This document shows positions 15,375-23,993 of a stretch of DNA of 34,932 nt, in pieces (position 1 is the stretch's first letter; each line of letters starts with the position of its first letter). The notes under the pieces are model-generated. The model was not told where the DNA came from, made no database searches, and was given only the letters and a program-made list of their open reading frames with translations. Source of the stretch: Trueperella sp. (lineage in GTDB: Bacteria > Actinomycetota > Actinomycetes > Actinomycetales > Actinomycetaceae); contig JALEWQ010000086.1 in assembly GCA_022783305.1 (NCBI GenBank), forward strand, positions 1 to 34,932, read 5' to 3'. Position numbers and translations under genes: made by a program.

Positions 15375-16852
15375 TGAGCTTACGTCGCCTCTACGAAACG
15401 ATCGACGCCCTCGTCGACTACGCGAAGGCTCGCCTCGAGCTCGACGCGGCCAACGAAGACTGGGCGCGCAACCAGATCTTCGCCATGTTCGCCCTCAACT
15501 CCTACGAGCCGACGGGCGCCACGGGCGCCGACCACACCCGCCCCGACGACCTCCTCGCCGACTTCACGGCTGCGCTACTCGAGGAGGGCCTCATCGAGGA
15601 CTACCAGGCCGACGCCGTCTGCGACCAGGCGATGGGCTACCTGACGCTCATCCCCTCCCAGCTGCAGGAACGGTTCGCGCAGGTGCGCGACGCCGAGGGC
15701 GGGGACGCCGCGATGGCCTGGCTCTACGAGTACTCGATCCGGTCGAACTACGTGCGCCGGGCGGTCCTTGACCGCAACCCGCGCTTCGAGACCCGCGGCC
15801 TGATCGTCACGATCAACAAGGCCAAGCCCGAGTTCAAGGACCCGAAGAAGGCGGCTGCGGGAAACGCGGTGGCCGGCGGCTACCCGCGCTGCTCGATCTG
15901 CCACGAAAACGAGGGCTTCGCGGGCCGGGCCAAGTTCACGCTCCGCACGGTGCCGCTGAAGATGGGCGCGGAGGACTGGTTCTGGCAGTTCTCCCCCTAC
16001 GGCTACCTCGACGAGCACGGCATCGCGGTCAACACCCTTCACACCCCGATGCACGTGGACGCCGACGCCTTCCGCCAGCTCATCTCCTTCGTCGACCAGT
16101 ACCCCTCGCTGTTCATCGGCTGCAACGCGGCACTGCCCCGGATCGGCGGCTCGGTGCTCGGCCACGACCACTATCAGGGCGGCGGGGAGCTCCTGCCGAT
16201 GCACACCGCGAAGACGTGGAAGGAAGTCCAAGACCCGGACCATCCGGATGCCGGGGTGGAGATCCTCGACTGGCACAACACCGCCGTTCGGGTGGTCAGC
16301 CCGGACGCGGAGAGCGTGGTGGCCGTCTGCGAGAAGATCCACGACGCATGGGTGTCCTACTCCAACCCGGAGCTAGGAATAATCGCCCGCGATGATGAGG
16401 GCATTCATTCCGCCACCTCCCCCACGGTGATTCGCACCGAACGCGGATACGAAATGTCCCTCATCTTGCGGTCGAACGTCACGAGCGAGGAGTTCCCGGC
16501 GGGTGTGTTCCACGCCCACCCCGAATTCCACGCAGTCAAGCAGGAATCCATCGGCCTCATCGAGGCCCAGGGCCTGTTCATCCTGCCCGGACGCCTCGAC
16601 TCGGAGCTGGCGCTGATCGCGGACGCGATCGAATCCGGCGCCGACCTCCCGGCCGACCTCGAACAGTTCCGCCTTCTGTTCGACGAGACGAAGGAGGCCC
16701 TGGCCGGCTCCACCGACCGCGCCGCAATCGACGCCGCCATCCGCGACGAGCTGGGCAGCATCTGCGAGCGCATCCTCGACAACACGGCAGTGTTTAAGCA
16801 CAAGGAGCAGACCCTGGCCTGGCTCCTCGACCACGGCTTCGAGGCGCGATAG
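15371..16852 (+). CDS. galT: UDP-glucose:hexose-1-phosphate uridylyltransferase (GalT type 2)
   Basis: A cytoplasmic uridylyltransferase (GalT type 2) of 493 residues. It exchanges UMP between UDP-glucose and galactose-1-phosphate and, in the lacto-N-biose pathway, may also act on HexNAc-1-phosphate. Seen: the active-site region GGSVLGHDHYQGG, with His265 and His267 flanking Asp266, and the CSICHENEGFAGRAKF segment typical of this longer GalT class. A ribosome binding site (AAGGAAGA) precedes two adjacent in-frame Met codons (15371, 15374). The first overlaps the nahK stop by 4 nt. In bifidobacteria the same position in the operon is held by lnpC. The companion epimerase (lnpD/galE) does not follow here. 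Confidence 0.94.
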   Translation: MMSLRRLYETIDALVDYAKARLELDAANEDWARNQIFAMFALNSYEPTGATGADHTRPDDLLADFTAALLEEGLIEDYQADAVCDQAMGYLTLIPSQLQERFAQVRDAEGGDAAMAWLYEYSIRSNYVRRAVLDRNPRFETRGLIVTINKAKPEFKDPKKAAAGNAVAGGYPRCSICHENEGFAGRAKFTLRTVPLKMGAEDWFWQFSPYGYLDEHGIAVNTLHTPMHVDADAFRQLISFVDQYPSLFIGCNAALPRIGGSVLGHDHYQGGGELLPMHTAKTWKEVQDPDHPDAGVEILDWHNTAVRVVSPDAESVVAVCEKIHDAWVSYSNPELGIIARDDEGIHSATSPTVIRTERGYEMSLILRSNVTSEEFPAGVFHAHPEFHAVKQESIGLIEAQGLFILPGRLDSELALIADAIESGADLPADLEQFRLLFDETKEALAGSTDRAAIDAAIRDELGSICERILDNTAVFKHKEQTLAWLLDHGFEAR

Positions 16853-16906
16853 GCCTCGAAGCACATCCCATCAGGTTTAGCCTGGCGATCGCGCCGGCCG
16901 CTCGCC

Positions 16907-16948
16907 TCTGTGCCCCTGTGTCCCCTCGATGTTGCACAGGGGCACAGA
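16907..16948 (+). terminator. Hairpin 1 between galT and the GH20 gene
   Basis: A perfect 14-bp stem (TCTGTGCCCCTGTG at 16907-16920 with 16935-16948) and a 14-nt loop, starting 54 nt after the galT stop. No T-run follows. It probably ends or attenuates transcription of the catabolic operon before the glycosidase gene. Confidence 0.6.
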
Positions 16949-16960
16949 CGTAGCCGAGCA

Positions 16961-16996
16961 CGGCGGACCGTCGTCATTGTCGACGACGGTCCGCCG
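16961..16996 (+). terminator. Hairpin 2 between galT and the GH20 gene
   Basis: A perfect 15-bp stem (CGGCGGACCGTCGTC at 16961-16975 with 16982-16996) and a 6-nt loop, ATTGTC. It lies 12 nt after hairpin 1 and 84 nt before the GH20 start. No T-run. The tandem arrangement suggests partial termination or an mRNA-processing signal that sets GH20 expression apart from the catabolic genes. Confidence 0.6.
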
Positions 16997-17080
16997 CTCA
17001 TCCGCTTGGGTCCCCGATCGCTAGCAACGACCAACCACCATCGCAAACACCAACCAACCACATTGAGCAAAGGAGCACGT

Positions 17081-20000
17081 GTGACAAGCGCAAGCAGATC
17101 GTGGCCTAGGCGAGCTATTGCCGCAGTGTCGGCAGCACTCGTCGTCGTGGCGGGAGGCGGTTTCGGTATCGTCAACGCCCCAGCCGCAACCGCCGACACA
17201 ACCGACACCTTCATCGGCGGCCCCGACCAGTTGTACGTCGGTTATGCAGATTCGGAAGAAACACGGGAGCCCAACGGCAACGGCCCCGCCGCTAAAGCGA
17301 TTGACGGGGTTGCAACCACCTACTGGCACACCAACTGGTCGGCGGGCAACACCGAGACCCCCGGCCCGCACTGGATCTCCGTGGGCACATTCCCAGGTGC
17401 GGACATCGCCGGCTGTTCTTTCACGGGCATCGAGTACACCCAGCGGCAGGGCAGCAGCGGCACCGGTAAACAGAACGGCATCGTCGGCAACTACGAGATC
17501 CATGTCTCGGATGGCCCCATCGAGGATGGCGCCGGCTTCACCGACACCACCCGGGTCGCTAGCGGCACCTTCGAGAACTCAGATTCTGCGCAGGTCGTCC
17601 GCTTTGAGACGCCCGCAACCGGCAAGTTCGTCACCCTCAAGGCGCTCTCCGCGCTCGTCAACAGCCAGAACCTGACGTCCGTCGGCGACATTCGCCTCAT
17701 CGGCTCCTGCCACACCGAGGCCGGCGCTACCATCGTGACCCCAACTCCACCCATCCAGAGCGAGAACGGCGCGAGCATCACTGTGCCGACGATCGCCGGG
17801 GTGGACTACAAGATCAACGGCGCGATCGTCACGGGCGACGTCGTCCTCAACGACGGCACCACCACCGTAACCGCCACCCCTCACGATGGCTACACCTTCT
17901 TTGGCGAGCAGTCCGTCAGCTACGACTTCAGCTACGAGGGCATGCCCATCCCGGCCACCATCCCCTCCCTGGCCGGGCAGTTCGTGCGTTCCGAGGGAAC
18001 CTGGACTGCCACGCAGGACCTGACCGTCGTTCGTCCCGACGCCTTCGCCAGCAGCGCCCAGCTCCTCGTCGACGAGCTCAATGCCTACACCGACGGCGAC
18101 GCCGTCACGGGAGCAACCAGCGGGACAGGGATCGAGATCGTCATCGACGATACCCACAAGGAGAGCCTCGGCGAGGAGGGCTACACCCTCTCCATCCAAC
18201 CAGCGGGCGTCACGATCACGGCCGCCACAGCGCGCGGGGCATTCTGGGGCACCCGCACGCTATCCCAAATGCTACGCCAGAGTCTGACCCTTCCCGCCGG
18301 ATCGGTGACGGACACCCCCGCCTACAAGGAGCGCGGCGTCACTCTGTGCGCCTGCCAGATCAACTTCTCCACCGAGTGGATCGACCGCTTCCTCAACGAG
18401 ATGGCTGACCTCAAGCTCAACTCCATCCTCATGGAGATGAAGCTCAAGTCGGACGCCTACCCCGCCGCCAACACGTTCTCGTACTACTCGCGCGAGGACG
18501 TAAAGAAGTTTGTTGAGAAGGCCGACTCCTACGGCATCGACGTGATCCCCGAGATCAACTCCCCCGGCCACATGAACATCTGGCTGGAGAACCTCCCGCA
18601 GTTCCAGCTGAAGGACCAAGCCGGCAACGGTAGCGTCGATCGCCTCGATATCACGAACCCGCAGGCCGTTCAGTTCTACAAGACACTCATCGACGAGTAC
18701 GACGGCGTCTTCTCCACCAACTACTGGCACATGGGCGCCGACGAGTACCTCATGGGGGCAAGCTACGCCACCTACCCGCAACTGGCCCGCTACGCCCGGG
18801 AGGTCACCGGCAATAGTCTGGCTACCGGTGCTGACGCCTTCACCTATTTCATCAACGACATCAACAGCTATGTCAAGGCCAAAGGCAAGACGCTGCGCAT
18901 CTGGAACGACGGAATCGTCGCCACCCACGCCGTCACGCTCGACAAGGACATCGTGGTTGAGCACTGGCTCGGATCCGGACGCTCAGCCAACGCCCTTGCC
19001 AACGACGGCTACCGGCTGGTCAACGCGAACCTCAAACTCTACTTCGCCAGGGCCAACCCCTACCCCATTCAGGCAAACGGTCCGGCCTTCTTGTACAACG
19101 ACCCGAACTTCGGCGTCAACATCTTCCAGGGCCGCGACGGCGTCGTGTCCAAGACCGACAACATCCTCGGCGCCAAGCTCTCGATCTGGCCCGACAACGG
19201 CGTCAAACAAACCGAAAACGAGGTCGAACTCGACGTCTACGAGGCGATGCGCTACGTCGCACAGATCACGTGGAGCGGAGGAAACCCCTCCGATAACCCG
19301 ACCTACGCGGACTTCAAGGCGAAGCGCGTCGACAAGATCGAACGTTCGCCCATGTGGGAGAACGTCAACCGCAAGCCGCTTGAGGACGGCGTCTACACGA
19401 TCTCTCAGCCGGCCGGCAAGTCCCTCCAACTCGCGGGTAACGCTTCACTCGGGGACGGCGACGAATGGAGGCTGACCTCCACGCCGGACCACTACTACCA
19501 GTTGAAGAACATGGCGACCAACCAGTGCCTCTCGGTTGTCTCCGGGTACAAGCACCTCTCCACGGTGACCCAGGTTGGCGCGCGCCCCGAAGCCCGTCCC
19601 TGCGTGGACGTGTCCCAGATCTACACGGGCAACCAGGCCGGTAACACCGGCTACGCCGAGCGCAACCCGCAAAAGTGGATGCTCCTCACAACCGGCGACG
19701 GCTCCTTCGAGATCGTCAACGCCGTGACCCTCCAACGCCTGGCAGTCGCCACCGGCGCCGAGGAGCACATCGATTTCGTCGAGTTCAACGGGACCAAGAA
19801 GGACACCAAGCCCGCTGCCGGCGAAATCGTCCAGCTGCCCGGCGACATGACGGACGACGTGTGGAAGATCGAGCCCTCAACGCGCACCTTCACCGCAACC
19901 GTCGCCGCCAACCCCCACACCGCCTACCCCTCCGCCGACGACGCCGGGGCGGCCACCGTGACCGTGACGGTCACCAACCGCACGGACGCCAGCCTCGCCA

Positions 20001-21967
20001 ACGTCGTCGTGAAGCCTCCCGTGAAAAACGGCTGGCTCATCACCCCCGGCGCTCAGACCATCGACACCATCGGCGGCGGCGAAGCGAAGGAAGTGACCTT
20101 CAAGGTCAAGCCTGACTGGTATCGAGGCGAAGCGGAGTTCGTCTTCAACGTCACCGCCGGCGAGCAAAGCACGGACGTCCGCGCCACCATCCCGGCCGTC
20201 TGCGGATTGCCGTCATCTCCGACGGCGGTGGCCGCATCCTCGGAGGAACTGAGGGGCGAGGCAGCCCCCAACGGGCCGAAGGAAGCAGCCGTTGACGGCA
20301 ACCCCGCCACCTTCTGGCACACCGCGTGGCAGAACTCGCAGCCCGATTACCCCCACTACATCGACCTGCAGGTTGGCGAGGAAGCGGTAGACCTGTGCGG
20401 CTTCGTCTACACGCCGAGGCAGGGTCAGGTCAACGGTCGCGTCAAGGACTACGAGATCTACGCGGCCAACGAGCTGCCCTCCGACCCGGCAGGTTGGGGC
20501 GAACCGGTCGCAAGGGGATCCTTCGAGGACTCCGCCGAGCGCCAAACGGTCCCGCTTGACGGCGTCCGGGCCAAGTACCTCCGGTTCCAAGGCCTCAACG
20601 CTCAGCCGAGCACCACAGACGCAACCGTCATGTCTGCCGGCGAGCTTGAAGTCATTCGGGGCACGGGCGCACCGAAGACCCTCGTTGAGCCCGCGGAGCC
20701 GACCTACGACGGCCTGAGCTACACCATCCCCGCCACCGAGGGGGTCACCTACCTCGTCGACGGCGCGCCCGTGACGCCGGGCAGCCACGAAGGACAAGCC
20801 GGTTCGACGCTCGTCGTGACCGCCGAGCCCGCTGACGGCTACTACTTCGCCGACTCCTTCTACGACAACGACGGCAGGTTCATCCCGTGGGTTCACACCT
20901 TCGAAACGGTGGTCGTCCCGGACGCGCCGACCTGGGACGATGAGAACTTGACCTTCACGGTTCCCGAGTCGGAGTACGTCGAATACCTGCTTGGATCGAC
21001 GGTCCTCTCCCCCGGAGCTCAGTCTGTCGAGCCGGGCTACGTCGCGCAGGTGAGCGCGCAGCTCAAGGACGGACTCGCGGACGGCATCACACTCGATCCC
21101 CAGGCGCAGACCACGTGGACCCACCAATTCCCCGACAAGGTCGTCGTCCCGGACGAGCCCGACGAGCCGGTGTGCGAGGCGATCGACAGGCCGTCAACCC
21201 CGGCGAAGGCCACCGATCGACTCGGCGAAGCAAGCGGAGATCGCTTCGCGGACCTGTGGGCGATCGACGCCGACGGTCATCTCCGGTTCTACCCGAGCCT
21301 CGGAAACGGCGAGTTCGCCGGCAAGGGTGTCGTATCCTGCGACGCTCAGGACTTCGCCTCCATGACTCCGATCCCGGATATGAACGGCGACGGGCGCGCG
21401 GACATGCTCGTAACTCTCAACGACGGGCGCGCCTTCTTCTACAACTCGCAAGGCGATGGCTTCCTCACCCGCGGGCAGCAGGCAGGCCACGGCTGGTCGA
21501 ACCTGGACAACCTCACCTACGTCGGCAGGATCGGTTCGTCGCGAAGCGAGTTCGTCGTGGCACGCCACGTTCCCAGCGGGGATCTGTACCGCTACGTGCT
21601 CACCCCCTCGGGCATGCACTCGGGGACGAAGATCGGCCACTCGTGGGGAGGCATGAGCGCTATCATGTCAGCCGGAGATCTCACCGGCGACGGCGTCTCG
21701 GATGTCATCTCGACAGGACGCGACGGCCGCCTCTACCTCTACGCCGGCTCCTCCGATGGCTACATCAGCCTCGCGGATCGCATCGGTCACGGGTGGGATG
21801 CCTTCACCCACGTGACCGTTCCCGGCGACACGGACGGTGATGGGCGCCTGGACCTCGTCGGCATCCGAAACGATGGCAAGCTCTTCACCTACCACAACAC
21901 CGGTAACGGTTGGGGCCCAGCGAAGGAGGCGGGCCATGGGTGGAACTCGATCGCGCTGATCGGATAG
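17081..21967 (+). CDS. Secreted GH20 beta-N-acetylhexosaminidase / probable lacto-N-biosidase with CBM and FG-GAP domains
   Basis: A 1628-residue exported glycosidase. The GTG start at 17081 follows AAAGGAG (17069-17075) and gives a signal peptide (basic SRSWPRR, then a hydrophobic stretch ending near APAATA). Approximate domain order: F5/8C-type carbohydrate-binding domain (45-210); repeat segment (220-290); GH20 N-terminal domain (300-410); GH20 catalytic barrel (414-740) with WHMGADEYLMG, where His550, Asp554 and Glu555 form the HxGxDE motif of substrate-assisted catalysis; ricin-like region (770-930); NEW3-like beta domain (937-1042); second F5/8C domain (1042-1194); repeats (1207-1350); FG-GAP repeats rich in DGDGR-like loops (1387-1626). 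No LPxTG anchor. The location after the lacto-N-biose operon favours lacto-N-biosidase (EC 3.2.1.140), but a broad hexosaminidase is possible. Confidence 0.92.
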   Translation: MTSASRSWPRRAIAAVSAALVVVAGGGFGIVNAPAATADTTDTFIGGPDQLYVGYADSEETREPNGNGPAAKAIDGVATTYWHTNWSAGNTETPGPHWISVGTFPGADIAGCSFTGIEYTQRQGSSGTGKQNGIVGNYEIHVSDGPIEDGAGFTDTTRVASGTFENSDSAQVVRFETPATGKFVTLKALSALVNSQNLTSVGDIRLIGSCHTEAGATIVTPTPPIQSENGASITVPTIAGVDYKINGAIVTGDVVLNDGTTTVTATPHDGYTFFGEQSVSYDFSYEGMPIPATIPSLAGQFVRSEGTWTATQDLTVVRPDAFASSAQLLVDELNAYTDGDAVTGATSGTGIEIVIDDTHKESLGEEGYTLSIQPAGVTITAATARGAFWGTRTLSQMLRQSLTLPAGSVTDTPAYKERGVTLCACQINFSTEWIDRFLNEMADLKLNSILMEMKLKSDAYPAANTFSYYSREDVKKFVEKADSYGIDVIPEINSPGHMNIWLENLPQFQLKDQAGNGSVDRLDITNPQAVQFYKTLIDEYDGVFSTNYWHMGADEYLMGASYATYPQLARYAREVTGNSLATGADAFTYFINDINSYVKAKGKTLRIWNDGIVATHAVTLDKDIVVEHWLGSGRSANALANDGYRLVNANLKLYFARANPYPIQANGPAFLYNDPNFGVNIFQGRDGVVSKTDNILGAKLSIWPDNGVKQTENEVELDVYEAMRYVAQITWSGGNPSDNPTYADFKAKRVDKIERSPMWENVNRKPLEDGVYTISQPAGKSLQLAGNASLGDGDEWRLTSTPDHYYQLKNMATNQCLSVVSGYKHLSTVTQVGARPEARPCVDVSQIYTGNQAGNTGYAERNPQKWMLLTTGDGSFEIVNAVTLQRLAVATGAEEHIDFVEFNGTKKDTKPAAGEIVQLPGDMTDDVWKIEPSTRTFTATVAANPHTAYPSADDAGAATVTVTVTNRTDASLANVVVKPPVKNGWLITPGAQTIDTIGGGEAKEVTFKVKPDWYRGEAEFVFNVTAGEQSTDVRATIPAVCGLPSSPTAVAASSEELRGEAAPNGPKEAAVDGNPATFWHTAWQNSQPDYPHYIDLQVGEEAVDLCGFVYTPRQGQVNGRVKDYEIYAANELPSDPAGWGEPVARGSFEDSAERQTVPLDGVRAKYLRFQGLNAQPSTTDATVMSAGELEVIRGTGAPKTLVEPAEPTYDGLSYTIPATEGVTYLVDGAPVTPGSHEGQAGSTLVVTAEPADGYYFADSFYDNDGRFIPWVHTFETVVVPDAPTWDDENLTFTVPESEYVEYLLGSTVLSPGAQSVEPGYVAQVSAQLKDGLADGITLDPQAQTTWTHQFPDKVVVPDEPDEPVCEAIDRPSTPAKATDRLGEASGDRFADLWAIDADGHLRFYPSLGNGEFAGKGVVSCDAQDFASMTPIPDMNGDGRADMLVTLNDGRAFFYNSQGDGFLTRGQQAGHGWSNLDNLTYVGRIGSSRSEFVVARHVPSGDLYRYVLTPSGMHSGTKIGHSWGGMSAIMSAGDLTGDGVSDVISTGRDGRLYLYAGSSDGYISLADRIGHGWDAFTHVTVPGDTDGDGRLDLVGIRNDGKLFTYHNTGNGWGPAKEAGHGWNSIALIG

Positions 21968-21974
21968 ATGCCTA

Positions 21975-22004
21975 GCCGGCCGGCCCCCGCGGGGGCCGGC
22001 CGGC
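21975..22004. terminator. Bidirectional terminator between GH20 and GH4 genes
   Basis: A perfect palindrome with 14-bp arms (21975-21988 and 21991-22004) and only GC at its centre, starting 7 nt after the GH20 stop. It separates two convergent genes, so it can serve both strands. No T-run on either side. Confidence 0.75.
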
Positions 22005-22068
22005 GCCCTCCTGCACATGCGACACTAATCCAGCACATGCAACATGCATTTCGTGCTTTGCGTGTGCG

Positions 22069-23424
22069 TCACCCTCGGGCGAACACGCGGGCCACATCGG
22101 GGTTGCACTCGATGTAGGCATCCAGGACCTCGCGGGCCACATCGATCGAGTCAACGAGCGGGTGACTGGCCAACGCCTTCCACGCGATCTCCCGATCCCC
22201 CTTGAGCGCCGCCTCGATAACCAATTCCTCGCACGCCTTCACCGACGTCATCAACCCAAGTTCGGGCCCCGTCACCGGCGCCGGGCGCCGGGGGTGAATG
22301 CCGTTCGCATCCACGACGCACGGAACCTCCACCACGGCGTCGGCCCGAAGCTCGGGCACGAGCAAGCCCCGGCCGGACTCGTCGTCGGAATTACCCACGC
22401 CGAGGATCATCTGGAACTGGGAGGTCGCGCCGTTGCTCAGCGCGTTCATCAACTCAAGAGCGACGCGCGGATAGCCGCCGATGTCGATCCCCTCCTCGGG
22501 ACGCCCCTCGCCCTCCTCGCGAGCCTCGGCCATGTACGTAGCGTCGCGCTCGGCGTCGGCGGCACGCCACACCTCGCCCGCCCGGCTCGGATTCGCCTCC
22601 GCCGACTCGTAGAAGCGCCCCTGCTGCTTGACGAGGAACTCACCACGAGTCTGACCGTGGCGCAAGCGCTGCACGATTTCCCGATTCTTGTAGTAGTAGT
22701 ACAGGTACTCGTTGGGTATGTGTCCGAGCGCACGAATCCAGTCCGCGCCAATCACCTGGGTTTCCTCCATCCGGGCCAGAAGCGAATCGTCTGCCAGGAG
22801 GCGCGGCAGGTGGTCAACGCCGTTCGACGTCATCGAGCGCAGCCAGCCGAGGTGGTTGAGGCCGACGTAGTCGTACGTCGTCGTGGATTCCTCCAGGCCA
22901 AGCACGTGAATCGCCCGGCGCACCAGCCCGATCGGGGTGTCACAGATGCCGACGACACGCGGGTAAAGCGTCCGCATCGCCTGCGTGATGATACCCGCCG
23001 GGTTCGTGAAGTTCAGGACCCAGGCGCTCGGCGCGAGCTCGGCGACCGCGCGGGCGAGGCGGAGGGCCTCCGGGATCTGACGGAACGCGTAGGCGTAGCC
23101 GGCGACGCCCACCGTCTCCTGGCCGAGTACGCCGCGCCGCAGCGCCTCCCGCTCATCGATCACACGCCCGCATGCCCCCGAGACGCGCATCGCGGAAAAG
23201 ACGTAGTCCGCGCCGCGGACGGCATCCGATAGCGACGTCGTCGTGGTCACGGACCCGATCGCCTCCGTCAGTCCCAGCTGGACCAGGACGTTGCGCATAA
23301 TGGCAAGGCGGGCGGGGTCGATGTCGTACAGGCATAGCTCCTCCAGGCGCACCGGGGAGTCGGCGAACACGGATGCCACGTGCGGGACGCGAAAACCGCC
23401 CCCGCCGATCAAGGTCAGTTTCAT
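22069..23424 (-). CDS. Glycoside hydrolase family 4 (6-phospho-glycosidase-like)
   Basis: A 451-residue GH4 enzyme: an NAD- and divalent-metal-dependent hydrolase that works by oxidation at C3 and elimination. The N-terminus MKLTLIGGGGFRVPHV is the Rossmann NAD-binding loop. Expected metal ligands are Cys161 in ICDTPIGL and His191 in GLNHLGW. WVLNFTNPAGIITQAM is also typical. GH4 specificity correlates with the residues around the Cys: CDMP in phospho-alpha-glucosidases, CN(V/I)P in phospho-beta-glucosidases, CHS in alpha-galactosidases. CDTP here is nearest the first but not identical. No PTS gene is in the window, so a phosphorylated substrate is not assured. AAGGAAGG precedes the start. 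The gene is monocistronic and convergent with the GH20 gene. Confidence 0.88.
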   Translation of the reverse strand: MKLTLIGGGGFRVPHVASVFADSPVRLEELCLYDIDPARLAIMRNVLVQLGLTEAIGSVTTTTSLSDAVRGADYVFSAMRVSGACGRVIDEREALRRGVLGQETVGVAGYAYAFRQIPEALRLARAVAELAPSAWVLNFTNPAGIITQAMRTLYPRVVGICDTPIGLVRRAIHVLGLEESTTTYDYVGLNHLGWLRSMTSNGVDHLPRLLADDSLLARMEETQVIGADWIRALGHIPNEYLYYYYKNREIVQRLRHGQTRGEFLVKQQGRFYESAEANPSRAGEVWRAADAERDATYMAEAREEGEGRPEEGIDIGGYPRVALELMNALSNGATSQFQMILGVGNSDDESGRGLLVPELRADAVVEVPCVVDANGIHPRRPAPVTGPELGLMTSVKACEELVIEAALKGDREIAWKALASHPLVDSIDVAREVLDAYIECNPDVARVFARG

Positions 23425-23819
23425 CGTGCCTTCCTTTCGGATCCAAGCCTAGCGAGCTACTAGGGCAAAGGCGCGCTGGGCGGCCCGAGGTAACCGCCCC
23501 GGACGCGATCCCGAGGACTATTTGCGGGCCAGAAGAGCGCTGCCAGCGGGGAGGCGCAACCAACAGCTGTGGGCGCGGGGGCCGGCGCGTCCCTTCGTTC
23601 GAATCCTCCACAACAGGCAGGTGCTGAGGAGAAAGAGGAGGCCTCGCTCTCGGCCCCGAGGACAGCGTCACCGCCCGGACATAAGAAGTCCCGAACCACA
23701 AGCGCGTGCCAGGCGCTTCCCACCTTAGTGGAATGCGCCTGGCACGTCGCTTTGTTACCTCGGGGGTACGGGGCTACCCGTATGGAGAGACAGGCCGACT
23801 ATCAGCTCTTCAACGGCTT
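23425..23819. other. Non-coding region upstream of the GH4 gene
   Basis: I see no convincing gene in these 395 bases. The open frames on both strands overlap each other, lack ribosome binding sites and have unlike-protein composition (Pro/Arg/Ala runs). The first ~40 bases hold the promoter side of the minus-strand GH4 gene. A long hairpin is present at 23705-23746. A tRNA T-loop-like string at 23597-23606 has no matching stem. Confidence 0.55.
23705..23746. terminator. Long intergenic hairpin, possible terminator
   Basis: A perfect 12-bp stem (CGTGCCAGGCGC at 23705-23716 with 23735-23746) encloses 18 nt in which a second short stem (TTCC/GGAA with one bulge) can form. It lies about 75 nt beyond the end of the minus-strand small membrane protein gene, so it could terminate that transcript. 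It could equally be a dispersed palindromic element. Confidence 0.5.
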
Positions 23820-23993
23820 TCAACCATCAACTTGGTGACTCATCTGACCTCTACTGGTTTTCGGCGTTGAGTCTCCGTGGTGCTTCTCTCTGCCCATGTA
23901 CTTCCACGCTCGTATTCCGAACGCGATGACGATAAGTGCTATCACTATGGAAAGCACGATTGAACCTGCGGACGATAGAGCTGCTGCGCTCAT
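23820..23993 (-). CDS. Small single-span membrane protein
   Basis: A 57-residue protein of unknown function. The start at 23993 is supported by the ribosome binding site AAAGGAG (24000-24006) at 6 nt spacing. The sequence has a short Ser/Ala N-terminus, one strong membrane helix (SIVLSIVIALIVIAFGI, about residues 11-27) and a charged tail (RAWKYMGREKHH...) that should face the cytoplasm by the positive-inside rule. A longer frame extends 19 codons upstream but would bury the ribosome binding site. Flanked by non-coding DNA on both sides, it appears monocistronic. The combination of a clear RBS and a clean membrane span makes it a probable real gene, but no family is recognised. Confidence 0.65.
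   Translation of the reverse strand: MSAAALSSAGSIVLSIVIALIVIAFGIRAWKYMGREKHHGDSTPKTSRGQMSHQVDG

Noticed and set aside
16910-17080. An upstream extension of the GH20 protein
   Set aside because: It crosses both intergenic hairpins and precedes the signal peptide; the GTG at 17081 has a good ribosome binding site.
23597-23606. A GTTCGAATCC string like a tRNA T-loop
   Set aside because: The bases on either side do not form a 5-bp T-stem, and no anticodon or acceptor stem can be built around it. At most it could be a decayed tRNA end.
23460-23838. Open frames on both strands in the gap upstream of the GH4 gene
   Set aside because: They overlap each other, have no ribosome binding sites and have Pro/Arg/Ala-rich composition expected from out-of-frame reading of G/C-rich DNA.
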